DNA from: Vulcanimicrobiota bacterium
GTDB lineage: Bacteria; Eremiobacterota; Eremiobacteria; Baltobacterales; Baltobacteraceae
Direction of reading: 5' to 3'
NCBI GenBank assembly: GCA_028287545.1
Contig: JAQBPL010000017.1
Coordinates: forward strand, 1 to 15,745
DNA length: 15,745 bases
The stretch's first letter is position 1; each line of letters opens with the position of its first letter. Positions 1-7,071 of the stretch are shown one piece after another. Position numbers and translations under genes: made by a program. The notes under the pieces are model-generated. The model was not told the DNA's origin and ran no database searches. It saw only the letters and a list, made by a program, of their open reading frames with translations.

Positions 1-586
1 CGTCCATGCCGGTGAAAAACGCGGTCTCGGTTTGGCCCGGGCAGAGCGCGACGACGCGAACTCCATGCGGGCGCACTTCTTCCGCCAGCGCTTCGCTGAA
101 CGAGAGCAGGAACGCTTTGGTCGCGCCATACGTCGCCATGTACGGCACCGGCTGGAACGACGCGGTCGATCCGACGTTGACGATCGCACCGCGGCCGCGC
201 TCGAGCATCGCCGGCAGCAGCGCGCGCGTCAGCACGACCGGTGCGACGACGTTGACGAAGACCTCGTCGCGTTCGCGCGCGGCGTCGAGCGTGGCGAATT
301 CCCCGTACGTGCCGAAGCCCGCATTGTTGACGAGCGTCCCGACCGCGATTCCGCGCGCCGCCAACTCGGCGACGATGCCGTCACTCGCGTCGGGGTGCGA
401 GAGGTCCGCCGGAACGACGTCGACGCGCACGTTGTGACGAGCAGCGAGTTCGGCCGCGAGCGCTTCCAATTTTCCGGCCGAACGCGCGACCAGCACGAGG
501 TCGTCGCCGCGGGCCGCCAGGACGCGAGCGAAGGCTTCACCGATCCCAGACGACGCGCCGGTAATCAGGGTGCGTTCCTTGTCCAT
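1..586 (-). CDS. Short-chain dehydrogenase/reductase (SDR), C-terminus cut by window
   Basis: Classical SDR oxidoreductase with an N-terminal Rossmann fold for NAD(P)H; the substrate cannot be told. Seen in the translation: cofactor motif TGASSGIG at residues 9-16, NNAG at 87-90, and the catalytic pair Y153-x3-K157 preceded by a serine-containing strand (IVNVGS). About 195 residues are present; the usual length is about 250, so the C-terminus lies beyond the window start. I chose the ATG at 586-584, reading MDKERTLITG, because the cofactor motif follows immediately. The gene is divergent from the TetR regulator. There is no Shine-Dalgarno sequence, and a promoter -10 box ends 6 nt before the ATG, which suggests a leaderless mRNA. 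The operator-like palindrome inside its promoter suggests TetR control. By analogy with similar TetR/SDR pairs it may act on the compound that induces the efflux operon; that is inference. Confidence 0.9.
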   Translation of the reverse strand, partial: MDKERTLITGASSGIGEAFARVLAARGDDLVLVARSAGKLEALAAELAARHNVRVDVVPADLSHPDASDGIVAELAARGIAVGTLVNNAGFGTYGEFATLDAARERDEVFVNVVAPVVLTRALLPAMLERGRGAIVNVGSTASFQPVPYMATYGATKAFLLSFSEALAEEVRPHGVRVVALCPGQTETAFFTGMD

Positions 587-592
587 GGCCCG

Positions 593-622
593 ACTATACT
601 GAACATCGTTCATTTTTGTCAA
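593..622 (-). promoter_or_regulatory. Promoter of the minus-strand SDR
   Basis: On the minus strand there is a perfect -35 TTGACA (617-622), an 18-bp spacer and a -10 TATAGT (593-598). The -10 ends 6 nt before the ATG at 586, so predicted transcription starts at or next to the start codon. The 13-bp palindrome at 600-612 fills the spacer between -10 and -35, an ideal position for a repressor. Confidence 0.7.
600..612. promoter_or_regulatory. TetR operator candidate 1
   Basis: The perfect inverted repeat TGAAC-ATC-GTTCA lies between the -10 and -35 boxes of the SDR promoter and about 28 bp upstream of the tetR -35. A copy differing only in its central triplet (GTC instead of ATC) lies at 1356-1368, upstream of the efflux operon. 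Two such copies flanking a TetR-family gene strongly suggest this is its binding site; the assignment is inference from position and symmetry. Confidence 0.7.
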
Positions 623-639
623 TGTGGTTCAGAAAACCA

Positions 640-668
640 TTGACAGTCAGCTTTCGACGCGATAGCAT
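640..668 (+). promoter_or_regulatory. Promoter of tetR
   Basis: Perfect -35 TTGACA (640-645), 17-bp spacer, -10 TAGCAT (663-668). The ATG at 676 follows the -10 by 7 nt and has no Shine-Dalgarno sequence, so the transcript is probably leaderless. The -35 boxes of the two divergent promoters sit in the arms of an imperfect dyad (617-645) whose TGTCAA and TTGACA ends face each other. Confidence 0.65.
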
Positions 669-675
669 CCCGCCC

Positions 676-1326
676 ATGGGAGTTGCCGAGCGGAAGGAGC
701 GTCAGCGGGCGGAGCTGCGAGAGCAGATCCTGGCCGCCGCGCGCCGGATTGTGCTTGACGAGGGGTTCGATGCCCTGACCATGCGCAAGATCGGCGATGC
801 GATCGAGTACTCGCCGGCGACGATCTACCTCTACTTCGAGAACCGCGAGGCGATCGGCCGCCAGCTCTGCGCGGAGTCGTTCGAACACCTCATCACGTAT
901 ATGGCGCCGACTGCCCAGATCGCGGACTCGTACGAACGCCTGCGGGGGATCGGCCGCTCGTACACGCGCTTCGGGTTCGAAAATCCCGAAGAATACCGGC
1001 TGCTGTTCATGACGGACTCGGCCTTCTTGGAGACGTTGTTTCCGCTCGGAAAAGCGTCGGATGACGAAGATGCCGGTGAGCGCGCCTTCCAGTTCGTGGT
1101 CGACGCGTTTCGCGCGGCGCAAGCGGCCGGCGCCATCCGGCCGGACCGCGACCCCGTCGTTCTGGGCGAGATGGTATGGACCGCGTGCCATGGCGTCGTC
1201 TCGATGGCGCTGACCTGCAGCAAGGCGCTGGAGACACCGCCGGAGGCGATCGCCGACATGCTTTGCGATACGATGCTGCGCGGGCTGGTGGTGCCCGTCA
1301 CGTCCACGGTGCGCAGCGCGCCCTAG
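676..1326 (+). CDS. TetR/AcrR family transcriptional regulator
   Basis: 216-aa TetR-family DNA-binding protein, probably a ligand-responsive repressor of the flanking SDR gene and the downstream efflux operon. The N-terminal helix-turn-helix covers about residues 13-59, ending in the typical recognition region YSPATIYLYFENREAI. The C-terminal half is helical, with ENPEEYRLLF and a WTACHGVVSMAL stretch like the WHG-type TetR ligand domain. The ATG at 676 is preferred over an in-frame ATG at 616 because the tetR -35 and -10 boxes lie between them and because homologous regulators begin just before the helix-turn-helix. The gene ends inside the left arm of a terminator hairpin. The inducer cannot be read from the sequence. 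Confidence 0.93.
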   Translation: MGVAERKERQRAELREQILAAARRIVLDEGFDALTMRKIGDAIEYSPATIYLYFENREAIGRQLCAESFEHLITYMAPTAQIADSYERLRGIGRSYTRFGFENPEEYRLLFMTDSAFLETLFPLGKASDDEDAGERAFQFVVDAFRAAQAAGAIRPDRDPVVLGEMVWTACHGVVSMALTCSKALETPPEAIADMLCDTMLRGLVVPVTSTVRSAP

Positions 1327-1342
1327 ACGCGCCGCGCTTTTT
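1311..1342 (+). terminator. Rho-independent terminator of tetR
   Basis: The 10-bp stem GCGCAGCGCG / CGCGCCGCGC has one mismatch, a 7-nt loop (1321-1327) and is followed by TTTTT. The stop codon TAG of tetR (1324-1326) sits in the loop, so the terminator begins inside the coding region. It separates tetR from the efflux operon, which therefore needs its own promoter. Confidence 0.65.
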
Positions 1343-1355
1343 CTTGTCCTCTCAC

Positions 1356-1368
1356 TGAACGTCGTTCA
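1356..1368. promoter_or_regulatory. TetR operator candidate 2, upstream of efflux operon
   Basis: The perfect 13-bp palindrome TGAAC-GTC-GTTCA matches the site at 600-612 except in the central triplet. It lies between the tetR terminator and the start codon of the membrane-fusion gene, 18 bp before the ATG. No strong -10/-35 pair is visible; TTGTCC at 1344-1349 is a possible weak -35, which would put the operator across the spacer and -10 region. Confidence 0.65.
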
Positions 1369-1373
1369 CTCTC

Positions 1374-1378
1374 GGAGG
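1374..1378 (+). promoter_or_regulatory. Shine-Dalgarno site of the efflux operon
   Basis: GGAGG lies 8 nt before the ATG at 1387. It contrasts with the absence of any such site at the leaderless-looking tetR and SDR genes, and it fixes the start of the membrane-fusion gene. Confidence 0.7.
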
Positions 1379-1386
1379 CCCGTTCG

Positions 1387-2643
1387 ATGCCGCGCTCATC
1401 CGTCGCCCTGGTTGCCCTCACCGCACTCGCCCTGAGCGGCTGTGCTGCCCGCGCCGCGACCATCTCCGAACCTGACGCGACACCAGTGACCGTCGCCACC
1501 GCTCTCGCGCCGGCCGGGCGCGCCGCCTACGACGGCCCGGGCACCGTCGTTGCGCAGCACGTCTACCGCGTGGCCTTCGAAGTGCCGGGCCGGATCGGCG
1601 CCGTGAACGTCGACGTCGGCGACCGCGTTGCCGCCGGGACCGTGCTCGCCGCCCTCGACGGCAGCGACTACGCCGCACAGGCGCGCGGCGCGGACGCGCA
1701 AGCGCTCGGCGCGAGCGCCGCCGCGGCGAAAGCGCGCAACGGCGCACGGGCCCAAGAACGGATCGGCGCCGATAAAGCAGTGGACGCGGCACGCGCGCAG
1801 CTCGAGCGCGCCCTCGCCGCGCAGCGGCTCGCCGTCGCCAACGCCGCGCGCTACGACACGCTGTATGCCAGCGGCGACGTCGCGGCGGTACAGCACGATC
1901 AAACGAACGCGAACCGGCGCGACGCCGACGCCGCGGTCGCCGCCGCGCAGGCGCAGCTCGCGCAAGCGCAAGCCCAGCGCAATCTCGTGCACGACGGCGT
2001 GCGCGTCGAAGACCTCAGCGCCGCGAACGCGGCGGCCGGCGCAGCGCGTGCCGCAGCCGATCTCGCGCACGTCACCTTGGCGAAGTCGGTCCTCACCGCG
2101 CCCGCCGCGGCGTACGTCGATCAGCGGCTGGTCGAACCCGGCAGTTCCGCGCAGCCCGGCGTCACCGCGTTCATCCTCGTCGACGCGCGCGATCCCGACG
2201 TGCTCGTCGCGGTTCCGGAAGCGCGGATGAGCGGGATCGCGCAGGGCTCGCGCGCGACGGTTCGCGCCGACGGCCGCACGTATCGCGCGACGGTCACCCG
2301 CATCCAACCCGACGCCGATCCCGCGACCCGCACGGCGCAAGTTCGCGTCCACGCCGCGGGATTGCGCGCGCGCACGGGCGGCATCGTCGCCGTCGCGCTC
2401 GGCGCCGCACGCGGCGCCGGCGATGCGACCGTCCCGCTCGGCGCGATCGTCACCGGCGCCGGCTCCGCGCACGTGCTCGTCTACGACGCCGCACGCGGCA
2501 GCGCGAGCGCCCGCGCCGTCCGCGTCCTCGACGGCGACGGCGAACGCGCCGTCGTCACCGGCATCGCCCCCGGCACACGCATCGTCCGCGCCGGCGCCGC
2601 CCTCATCAAGCCCGGCGCGCCCCTCAAAGTGGTGGCAGAATGA
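1387..2643 (+). CDS. RND efflux periplasmic adaptor (membrane-fusion protein), lipoprotein
   Basis: 418-aa HlyD/AcrA-family adaptor that would connect the RND pump to an outer-membrane channel. The N-terminus is a lipoprotein signal with lipobox LSGC (Cys19), so it is probably anchored by lipid in the inner membrane. A lipoyl half-motif lies at about residues 66-92 (EVPGRIGAVNVDVGDRVAAG). An Ala/Gln/Arg-rich helical hairpin covers about 100-215, the second lipoyl half about 220-245, and beta-barrel and membrane-proximal domains follow (RTYRATVTRIQPDADPATRT resembles the usual barrel segment). It is the first gene of a five-gene operon, and its TGA overlaps the ATG of the RND gene (ATGA). The substrate is unknown. 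The very Ala-rich hairpin reflects the high-GC genome. Confidence 0.92.
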   Translation: MPRSSVALVALTALALSGCAARAATISEPDATPVTVATALAPAGRAAYDGPGTVVAQHVYRVAFEVPGRIGAVNVDVGDRVAAGTVLAALDGSDYAAQARGADAQALGASAAAAKARNGARAQERIGADKAVDAARAQLERALAAQRLAVANAARYDTLYASGDVAAVQHDQTNANRRDADAAVAAAQAQLAQAQAQRNLVHDGVRVEDLSAANAAAGAARAAADLAHVTLAKSVLTAPAAAYVDQRLVEPGSSAQPGVTAFILVDARDPDVLVAVPEARMSGIAQGSRATVRADGRTYRATVTRIQPDADPATRTAQVRVHAAGLRARTGGIVAVALGAARGAGDATVPLGAIVTGAGSAHVLVYDAARGSASARAVRVLDGDGERAVVTGIAPGTRIVRAGAALIKPGAPLKVVAE

Positions 2644-5600
2644 GCGGGCTGCCTGCGTTTGCATTAAGGCGCAAGAGTCTCATCATTGCAGGGCTCGTGC
2701 TTGCAATTTTCTGGTCGCTGTATTCGGGCGTGACGATGCAGCGGCGCGAGGATCCGGGGACGACGCAACGGCAGACCGCGATCGTCACGTCGTTTCCCGG
2801 CGCGACGACGCACGACGTCGAGGAGCTGGTCACCAAGAAGATCGCCGATGCGATGCGCGGCGTCACGCATGTCGAACACGTCGAAGGGACGTCGCGGCCC
2901 GGAATCTCCGAAGTGCAGATCGTCTTCGACGACGTGATCGACCAGGCTGGGCCGGTATTGCGCGACGTGCGCGATCATCTCGACGACGTCAAGGCGCAGC
3001 TTCCGGCGGGCGTCGATCCCGCGATCGTCGAGGATGCGTGGAAGACGTATCCGATCGTCGTCGGCGTCAGCCAGGAAGGCGCGACGCCGCGCGAATTACG
3101 CGACGTCGCCAAACGTCTGGGCGATCGTCTCTCGCGCTTGCCCGACGTCGGGTTCGTGAAGCTCATCGGCGAGCAGGTCCAGCAGCTCGACGTCGAGCTC
3201 GACGTCGCCGCACTACAGCGCTATGCGCTCACCGCGAGCGACGTGGTCGCCGCGCTGCAGGTGCGCAACGCGCTCGTTCCGGCAGGAAGCGTGGCCGTCG
3301 GCGGACGCCTCGCGCAGGTCGATCCCTCGAGTCCCCTGCACGGCATCGCCGACGTCGCGGCGACCAGCGTGCGCAGCGTGGGCGGCCGCGCCGTGCGCGT
3401 CGGCGACCTCGCGCGGGTCGCCGCCGCGTATCCGGATCCGCCGCGCGAACTCGTGCGCGTCGACGGCAAGCCGGCGATCGCGATCGCAGTGCAGGCCAAG
3501 GAGACGTCGTCGCTGACCGACCTCGGCCCCGAAGTCCGCGCCGCGCTCGACCGCGAGCGCGCGGGCTGGCCGGCGGGGACGCACGCCGCGCTGATCGCCG
3601 ATCAGCCGCGCACCGTCGACGACCGCGTGGCTGACTTCGCGCTCAACCTGATGCTCGCCGTCGCGGTCGTCACCGGTCTCGTCGCGCTGTTCATGGGGCT
3701 GCGCAACGGCATCCTCGTCGGCGTCACCGTCGTGCTGACGATCGTGCTGACCTTCGGCGTCATCCGCTTCCTCTCGGTCGACATCAACCAGATCTCGGTG
3801 CTCGCGCTCATCATTTCGTTGGGCATCATCGTCGATGCAGGCATCGTCGCCGTCGACAACATCGAACACCGCTTGCGCGCCGGCGACGATCGCACGACCG
3901 CCGCGTCGCGCGGCGTCGGCGATCTGTGGATGCCGCTGCTCACCTCGACGCTCGTCGCGATGTCGTCGTTCCTGCCGTTCCGGCTGATGGGCGGCGGAAT
4001 CGGCGACTTCGTGCGCGACCTGGCCGTCGTCACCGCAGTCTCGCTCGCGATGTCGCTGGTGGTCGCGTATCTCGTCACGCCGATTCTGGGCGAATGGTTC
4101 GCGGCGTCGTCGACGCGCGCGGGCCGGCGTTCCCTCTTCGACCGGCTGCTCGACGCGCTGCGCGCGCGCTACGTTCCGCTCGCCACCGCGTCGCTCCACC
4201 GGCCGTGGATCACGGTCGCCCTCGCGGTGAGCGCCGTCGCCGGCGCGGTGCTGTGGATGCCGCACCTCGGCGTGCAGTTCTTTCCCTCGGCCGACCGCGC
4301 GCAGTTCTTCATCGACGTCAACGCTCCCGACGGCACCGACATCCGCACGACCTCCGCGATCGCGGAGCGGATCGAGACGGTCGTGCGCGCGCAGAACGGC
4401 GTCACCGCCGTCGGCACGTTCGTCGGCGCCGGCGCGCCGCGCTTCTACTACAACGTGCTGCAGCAGCAGCCGAAGCCGTCGTTCGCGCAGATCCTGGTCG
4501 ACACGGCGGACATCGCGAGCGCGAACCGGCTGGTGAAGGCCCTCGGCCCGCAGCTGCACGCCGCCGTTCCGGGCGCGCGGATCGACGTGAAGAAACTCGA
4601 GCAGGGTCCACCGGTCGGCGCGCCGATCCAGCTGCGCCTGCAAGGCGAAGATCCCGCGGCGCTGGCCTCCGCCGCCGCCGTCCTGCGCGAGCAGCTCGCC
4701 GCGATCCCGGGGACGGCGGCGGTCCGCGATTCGCTCGGCCAGCCGACCACGACGCTGGCCGCACACGTCGACCCGGCGCGGGTCGCGCAGACCGGCGCGA
4801 GCGCCGCCGACGTCCAACGTCTCGTCGCGCTCGCCTTCGGCGGCGTCGAGGCCACCCGCATTCGGGAGAGCGATCGCCAGACGCCGGTCGACGTCCGCCT
4901 CCCGGCCGCGCTGCGGCAGGACGCCGCCGCGTTCGGCGCGCTCGCCGTTCCGACGGCGGCCGGCGCGGTGCCGCTGGCGGAGATCGCTTCGCTCGCGCCC
5001 GCGACGCAGGTCAGCCTGGCCACCTACCGGGACGGGTCACCGACCGTGACCGTCCTGGCCGACGTGCAGGGCCGGCTCGCCTCCGAGGTGCTCTCGGATT
5101 TCCGTCACTCCGCCCAGACGGCCTCGCTTGCTCCCGGGGTACGACTAACGGTCGCGGGCGAAGACGAGCAGACCACCAAGTCGTTCCGAAACCTCCTGGT
5201 CGCGGTGATCGTAGGATTGCTGCTCAACCAAATGATTCTGCTCTGGGAATTCCGGACGCTGCGGCTCTCGCTGGTCGTACTGTCCGCGGTTCCGCTCGGA
5301 CTCGTCGGCGCGGTCGCCGGACTCGCTCTCACCGGGGAGCACTTCGGGTTCGTCGCGTCGCTAGGGATCTCGAGTCTGGGCGGGATCGTCACCAATCACG
5401 CAATCGTGCTGTTCGAGTACGCAAAGAGAGAAATGGAAGCCGGAGAACCCATGGAGCGAGCCCTGATCCTGGCCGGAACGACCCGGCTGCGACCGATCCT
5501 GCTGACCGTCGTCGCGTCGATTGCCGGCCTCTTGCCGCTGGCGTTCTCCTCGCAGACGTTGTGGCGTCCGTTCTGTTGGGCAGTGATCTTCGGCCTCGCG

Positions 5601-5717
5601 GGCTCGATGCTGATGACGCTCGTCGCGATCCCCGCGATCTATCGCATCGTGGCCGGCGGCGGGACTCGCCGCGCGGTCGCCGCACCGGCGCGTGAACTGG
5701 CGGGCGCCGTCCGGTGA
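2640..5717 (+). CDS. RND-family efflux permease (AcrB-like)
   Basis: 1025-aa inner-membrane proton-driven exporter of the HAE/AcrB superfamily, full length for the family. A first membrane helix lies at about residues 13-32, then a porter domain, TM2-6 at about 330-480, a second helix and porter domain from about 525, and TM8-12 at about 855-1005. By-eye alignment puts D399 in TM4 (LGIIVDAGIVAVDNIE) at the first Asp of the AcrB pair, but the second is Ala400. In TM10 (GIVTNHAIVLFEYAK) the AcrB lysine position is Asn919. A single TM4 Asp and no TM10 Lys occur in other RND branches, so the protein is probably functional but not a close AcrB relative. The RLRPILLT motif of the family follows. 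The start is coupled to the adaptor gene by ATGA; the end overlaps the next GTG. No outer-membrane factor is encoded nearby. Confidence 0.95.
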   Translation: MSGLPAFALRRKSLIIAGLVLAIFWSLYSGVTMQRREDPGTTQRQTAIVTSFPGATTHDVEELVTKKIADAMRGVTHVEHVEGTSRPGISEVQIVFDDVIDQAGPVLRDVRDHLDDVKAQLPAGVDPAIVEDAWKTYPIVVGVSQEGATPRELRDVAKRLGDRLSRLPDVGFVKLIGEQVQQLDVELDVAALQRYALTASDVVAALQVRNALVPAGSVAVGGRLAQVDPSSPLHGIADVAATSVRSVGGRAVRVGDLARVAAAYPDPPRELVRVDGKPAIAIAVQAKETSSLTDLGPEVRAALDRERAGWPAGTHAALIADQPRTVDDRVADFALNLMLAVAVVTGLVALFMGLRNGILVGVTVVLTIVLTFGVIRFLSVDINQISVLALIISLGIIVDAGIVAVDNIEHRLRAGDDRTTAASRGVGDLWMPLLTSTLVAMSSFLPFRLMGGGIGDFVRDLAVVTAVSLAMSLVVAYLVTPILGEWFAASSTRAGRRSLFDRLLDALRARYVPLATASLHRPWITVALAVSAVAGAVLWMPHLGVQFFPSADRAQFFIDVNAPDGTDIRTTSAIAERIETVVRAQNGVTAVGTFVGAGAPRFYYNVLQQQPKPSFAQILVDTADIASANRLVKALGPQLHAAVPGARIDVKKLEQGPPVGAPIQLRLQGEDPAALASAAAVLREQLAAIPGTAAVRDSLGQPTTTLAAHVDPARVAQTGASAADVQRLVALAFGGVEATRIRESDRQTPVDVRLPAALRQDAAAFGALAVPTAAGAVPLAEIASLAPATQVSLATYRDGSPTVTVLADVQGRLASEVLSDFRHSAQTASLAPGVRLTVAGEDEQTTKSFRNLLVAVIVGLLLNQMILLWEFRTLRLSLVVLSAVPLGLVGAVAGLALTGEHFGFVASLGISSLGGIVTNHAIVLFEYAKREMEAGEPMERALILAGTTRLRPILLTVVASIAGLLPLAFSSQTLWRPFCWAVIFGLAGSMLMTLVAIPAIYRIVAGGGTRRAVAAPARELAGAVR

Positions 5718-6214
5718 CCGACGAGTCGCTGTTCTACCGCCGTTTCATCGAGGACATCCGGCGCTGTGCGGCCGGGCGCGCCCCCTCGCGCGTCGCCGAA
5801 CTCGAACGGCGCATCCACGCGGCGCTCTCCGCCCCCTCCGAAAAGCGTGAGAGTTTGTGGGCGCGCGTCGTCGGCGGCGTCTCGGAACTGCTCTCTGCGT
5901 TCGACGACCGCGGCAGCGCCGCGGCACGGCTGCGCGCGTTTTTGCGCGAGAACGCCGACCTCGACCGGCCGCGCGACGTCGCACTGACCGACTTCACGTT
6001 CGTGGGCGCGCCGGCCGGCGTACTGCACGCGCGCGGCGGTCACCGCTACCTGCTGTTCGCTCCGATCCCGCGGGCCGCCCCGGAGGGCCCCGCCCCGGTG
6101 CTCGACGAGGTGGTGCCCGCCCCGACTCGGCGACTCGCCGAATGGACGGTGTACTGCCTGTGCGGCGGAGCCGCCGCCGCCGCGATGTGGTTCGCATTCA
6201 TCGTGCCCGTGTAG
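5714..6214 (+). CDS. Unrecognised 166-aa protein with C-terminal membrane segment
   Basis: I do not recognise a family. The GTG start overlaps the RND stop as GTGA, so translation is probably coupled to the pump. The N-terminal about 85 residues are charged and helical (FYRRFIEDIRRC, RVAELERRIHAAL, AARLRAFLREN). The middle (about 90-120) looks beta-rich, and about 120-138 is a Pro-rich linker. Residues about 140-164 form one hydrophobic segment ending at the C-terminus (WTVYCLCGGAAAAAMWFAF), as in a tail-anchored inner-membrane protein with a cytoplasmic body. No signal peptide is present. Its position between pump and SDR genes, with overlaps on both sides, suggests an accessory role in the efflux module, but that is inference only. 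Codon usage matches its neighbours. Confidence 0.8.
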   Translation: MTDESLFYRRFIEDIRRCAAGRAPSRVAELERRIHAALSAPSEKRESLWARVVGGVSELLSAFDDRGSAAARLRAFLRENADLDRPRDVALTDFTFVGAPAGVLHARGGHRYLLFAPIPRAAPEGPAPVLDEVVPAPTRRLAEWTVYCLCGGAAAAAMWFAFIVPV

Positions 6215-7071
6215 TGGCACGGCGGCCGGTCTTGATCACGGGCGCGTCGAGCGGGATCGGCGCGACGACCGCACGCGTCCTGGTGGAACGCGGATTTCGC
6301 GTCTGGGCCGGGGTGCGTGACGACGCCGCGGCCGAGCGGCTGGGCGCGCTCGGCGACGCGTGCACGCCGCTCGTCCTCGACGTGACCCAACCGGCGCAGA
6401 TCGCGGCGGCGGCGGAACGGATTGCCGCCGGCGGCGGCCTCTACGGTCTGGTGAACAACGCCGGCATCGCGACCAGCGCACCGCTCGAGACGATTCCCAT
6501 CGACGCTCTGCGCGCGCAGTTCGAGATCAACGTGTTCGGCGCGCTGGCGGTCACGCAGGCGATGCTCCCGCTGCTGCGGCACACGCTCGGGCGCATCGTG
6601 ATGATGTCCTCCGTTCAGGGCCGGCTGGCGGCGCCGTTCGTCGGACCGTACGCGGCGTCGAAGCACGCGCTCGAAGCGCTCTCCGACGCGCTGCGCGCCG
6701 AACTCTTGCCGAGCGGCGTCGACGTCTCGATCGTCGAGCCGGGCGCGGTGAAGACGTCGATCTGGGAACGCGGCCTCGCGCAGGGGAACGAACTCGCCTC
6801 CGCGATGGACCCGGCGATGCAAGCGCGATACGCAGCCGACATCGCGATGATGCAGCGCGTTTCGCTAGCGTTCGAAGCGCGCGCGATCCCGCCGGAGCGC
6901 GTCGCGAACGCGGTCGTGCACGCGCTCACGGCGCGTCACCCGCGCTCGCGCTACGTCGTCGGATTCGACGCGAAGGTGCGCTTGGCGATTCGGTCGCTGG
7001 TCCCCGACCGCGCGCGCGACCGGCTGCTGCGGCGCGTCATGAAGCGCATCGCCGCGCAAGACGAATCATGA
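6214..7071 (+). CDS. Short-chain dehydrogenase/reductase (SDR)
   Basis: 285-aa classical SDR, full length for the family, probably NAD(P)-dependent; substrate unknown. Visible motifs: TGASSGIG at 9-16, NNAG at 81-84, catalytic serine region MMSS (S132/S133), Y146-x3-K150, and the PG motif in VEPGAVKTSIW. The GTG at 6214 was chosen because it shares its first base with the TAG stop of the preceding gene (TAGTG) and puts the cofactor motif at the usual distance from the N-terminus. A Lys/Arg-rich C-terminal extension (RLAIRSLVPDRARDRLLRRV) resembles the tail of DltE/RetSat-like SDRs. It is the fourth gene of the operon. Together with the divergent SDR at 1-586, two reductases are tied to this efflux locus, possibly modifying or detoxifying the exported compound. 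Confidence 0.93.
   Translation: MARRPVLITGASSGIGATTARVLVERGFRVWAGVRDDAAAERLGALGDACTPLVLDVTQPAQIAAAAERIAAGGGLYGLVNNAGIATSAPLETIPIDALRAQFEINVFGALAVTQAMLPLLRHTLGRIVMMSSVQGRLAAPFVGPYAASKHALEALSDALRAELLPSGVDVSIVEPGAVKTSIWERGLAQGNELASAMDPAMQARYAADIAMMQRVSLAFEARAIPPERVANAVVHALTARHPRSRYVVGFDAKVRLAIRSLVPDRARDRLLRRVMKRIAAQDES

Noticed and set aside
619..631. Degenerate third copy of the TetR palindrome (TCAATGTGGTTCA)
   Set aside because: It matches only 9 of 13 positions and lacks symmetry; it could be a weak secondary site, but chance is as likely.
616..675. Upstream in-frame ATG that would lengthen the TetR protein by 20 residues
   Set aside because: The segment contains the tetR -35 and -10 boxes, and the regulator's normal N-terminus begins at 676.
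3213..4817. Long 534-aa minus-strand open frame opposite the RND gene
   Set aside because: It is an antisense shadow of a high-GC gene: low-complexity Arg/Asp/Gly-rich translation with no recognisable domain. The plus-strand reading is a clear RND permease.
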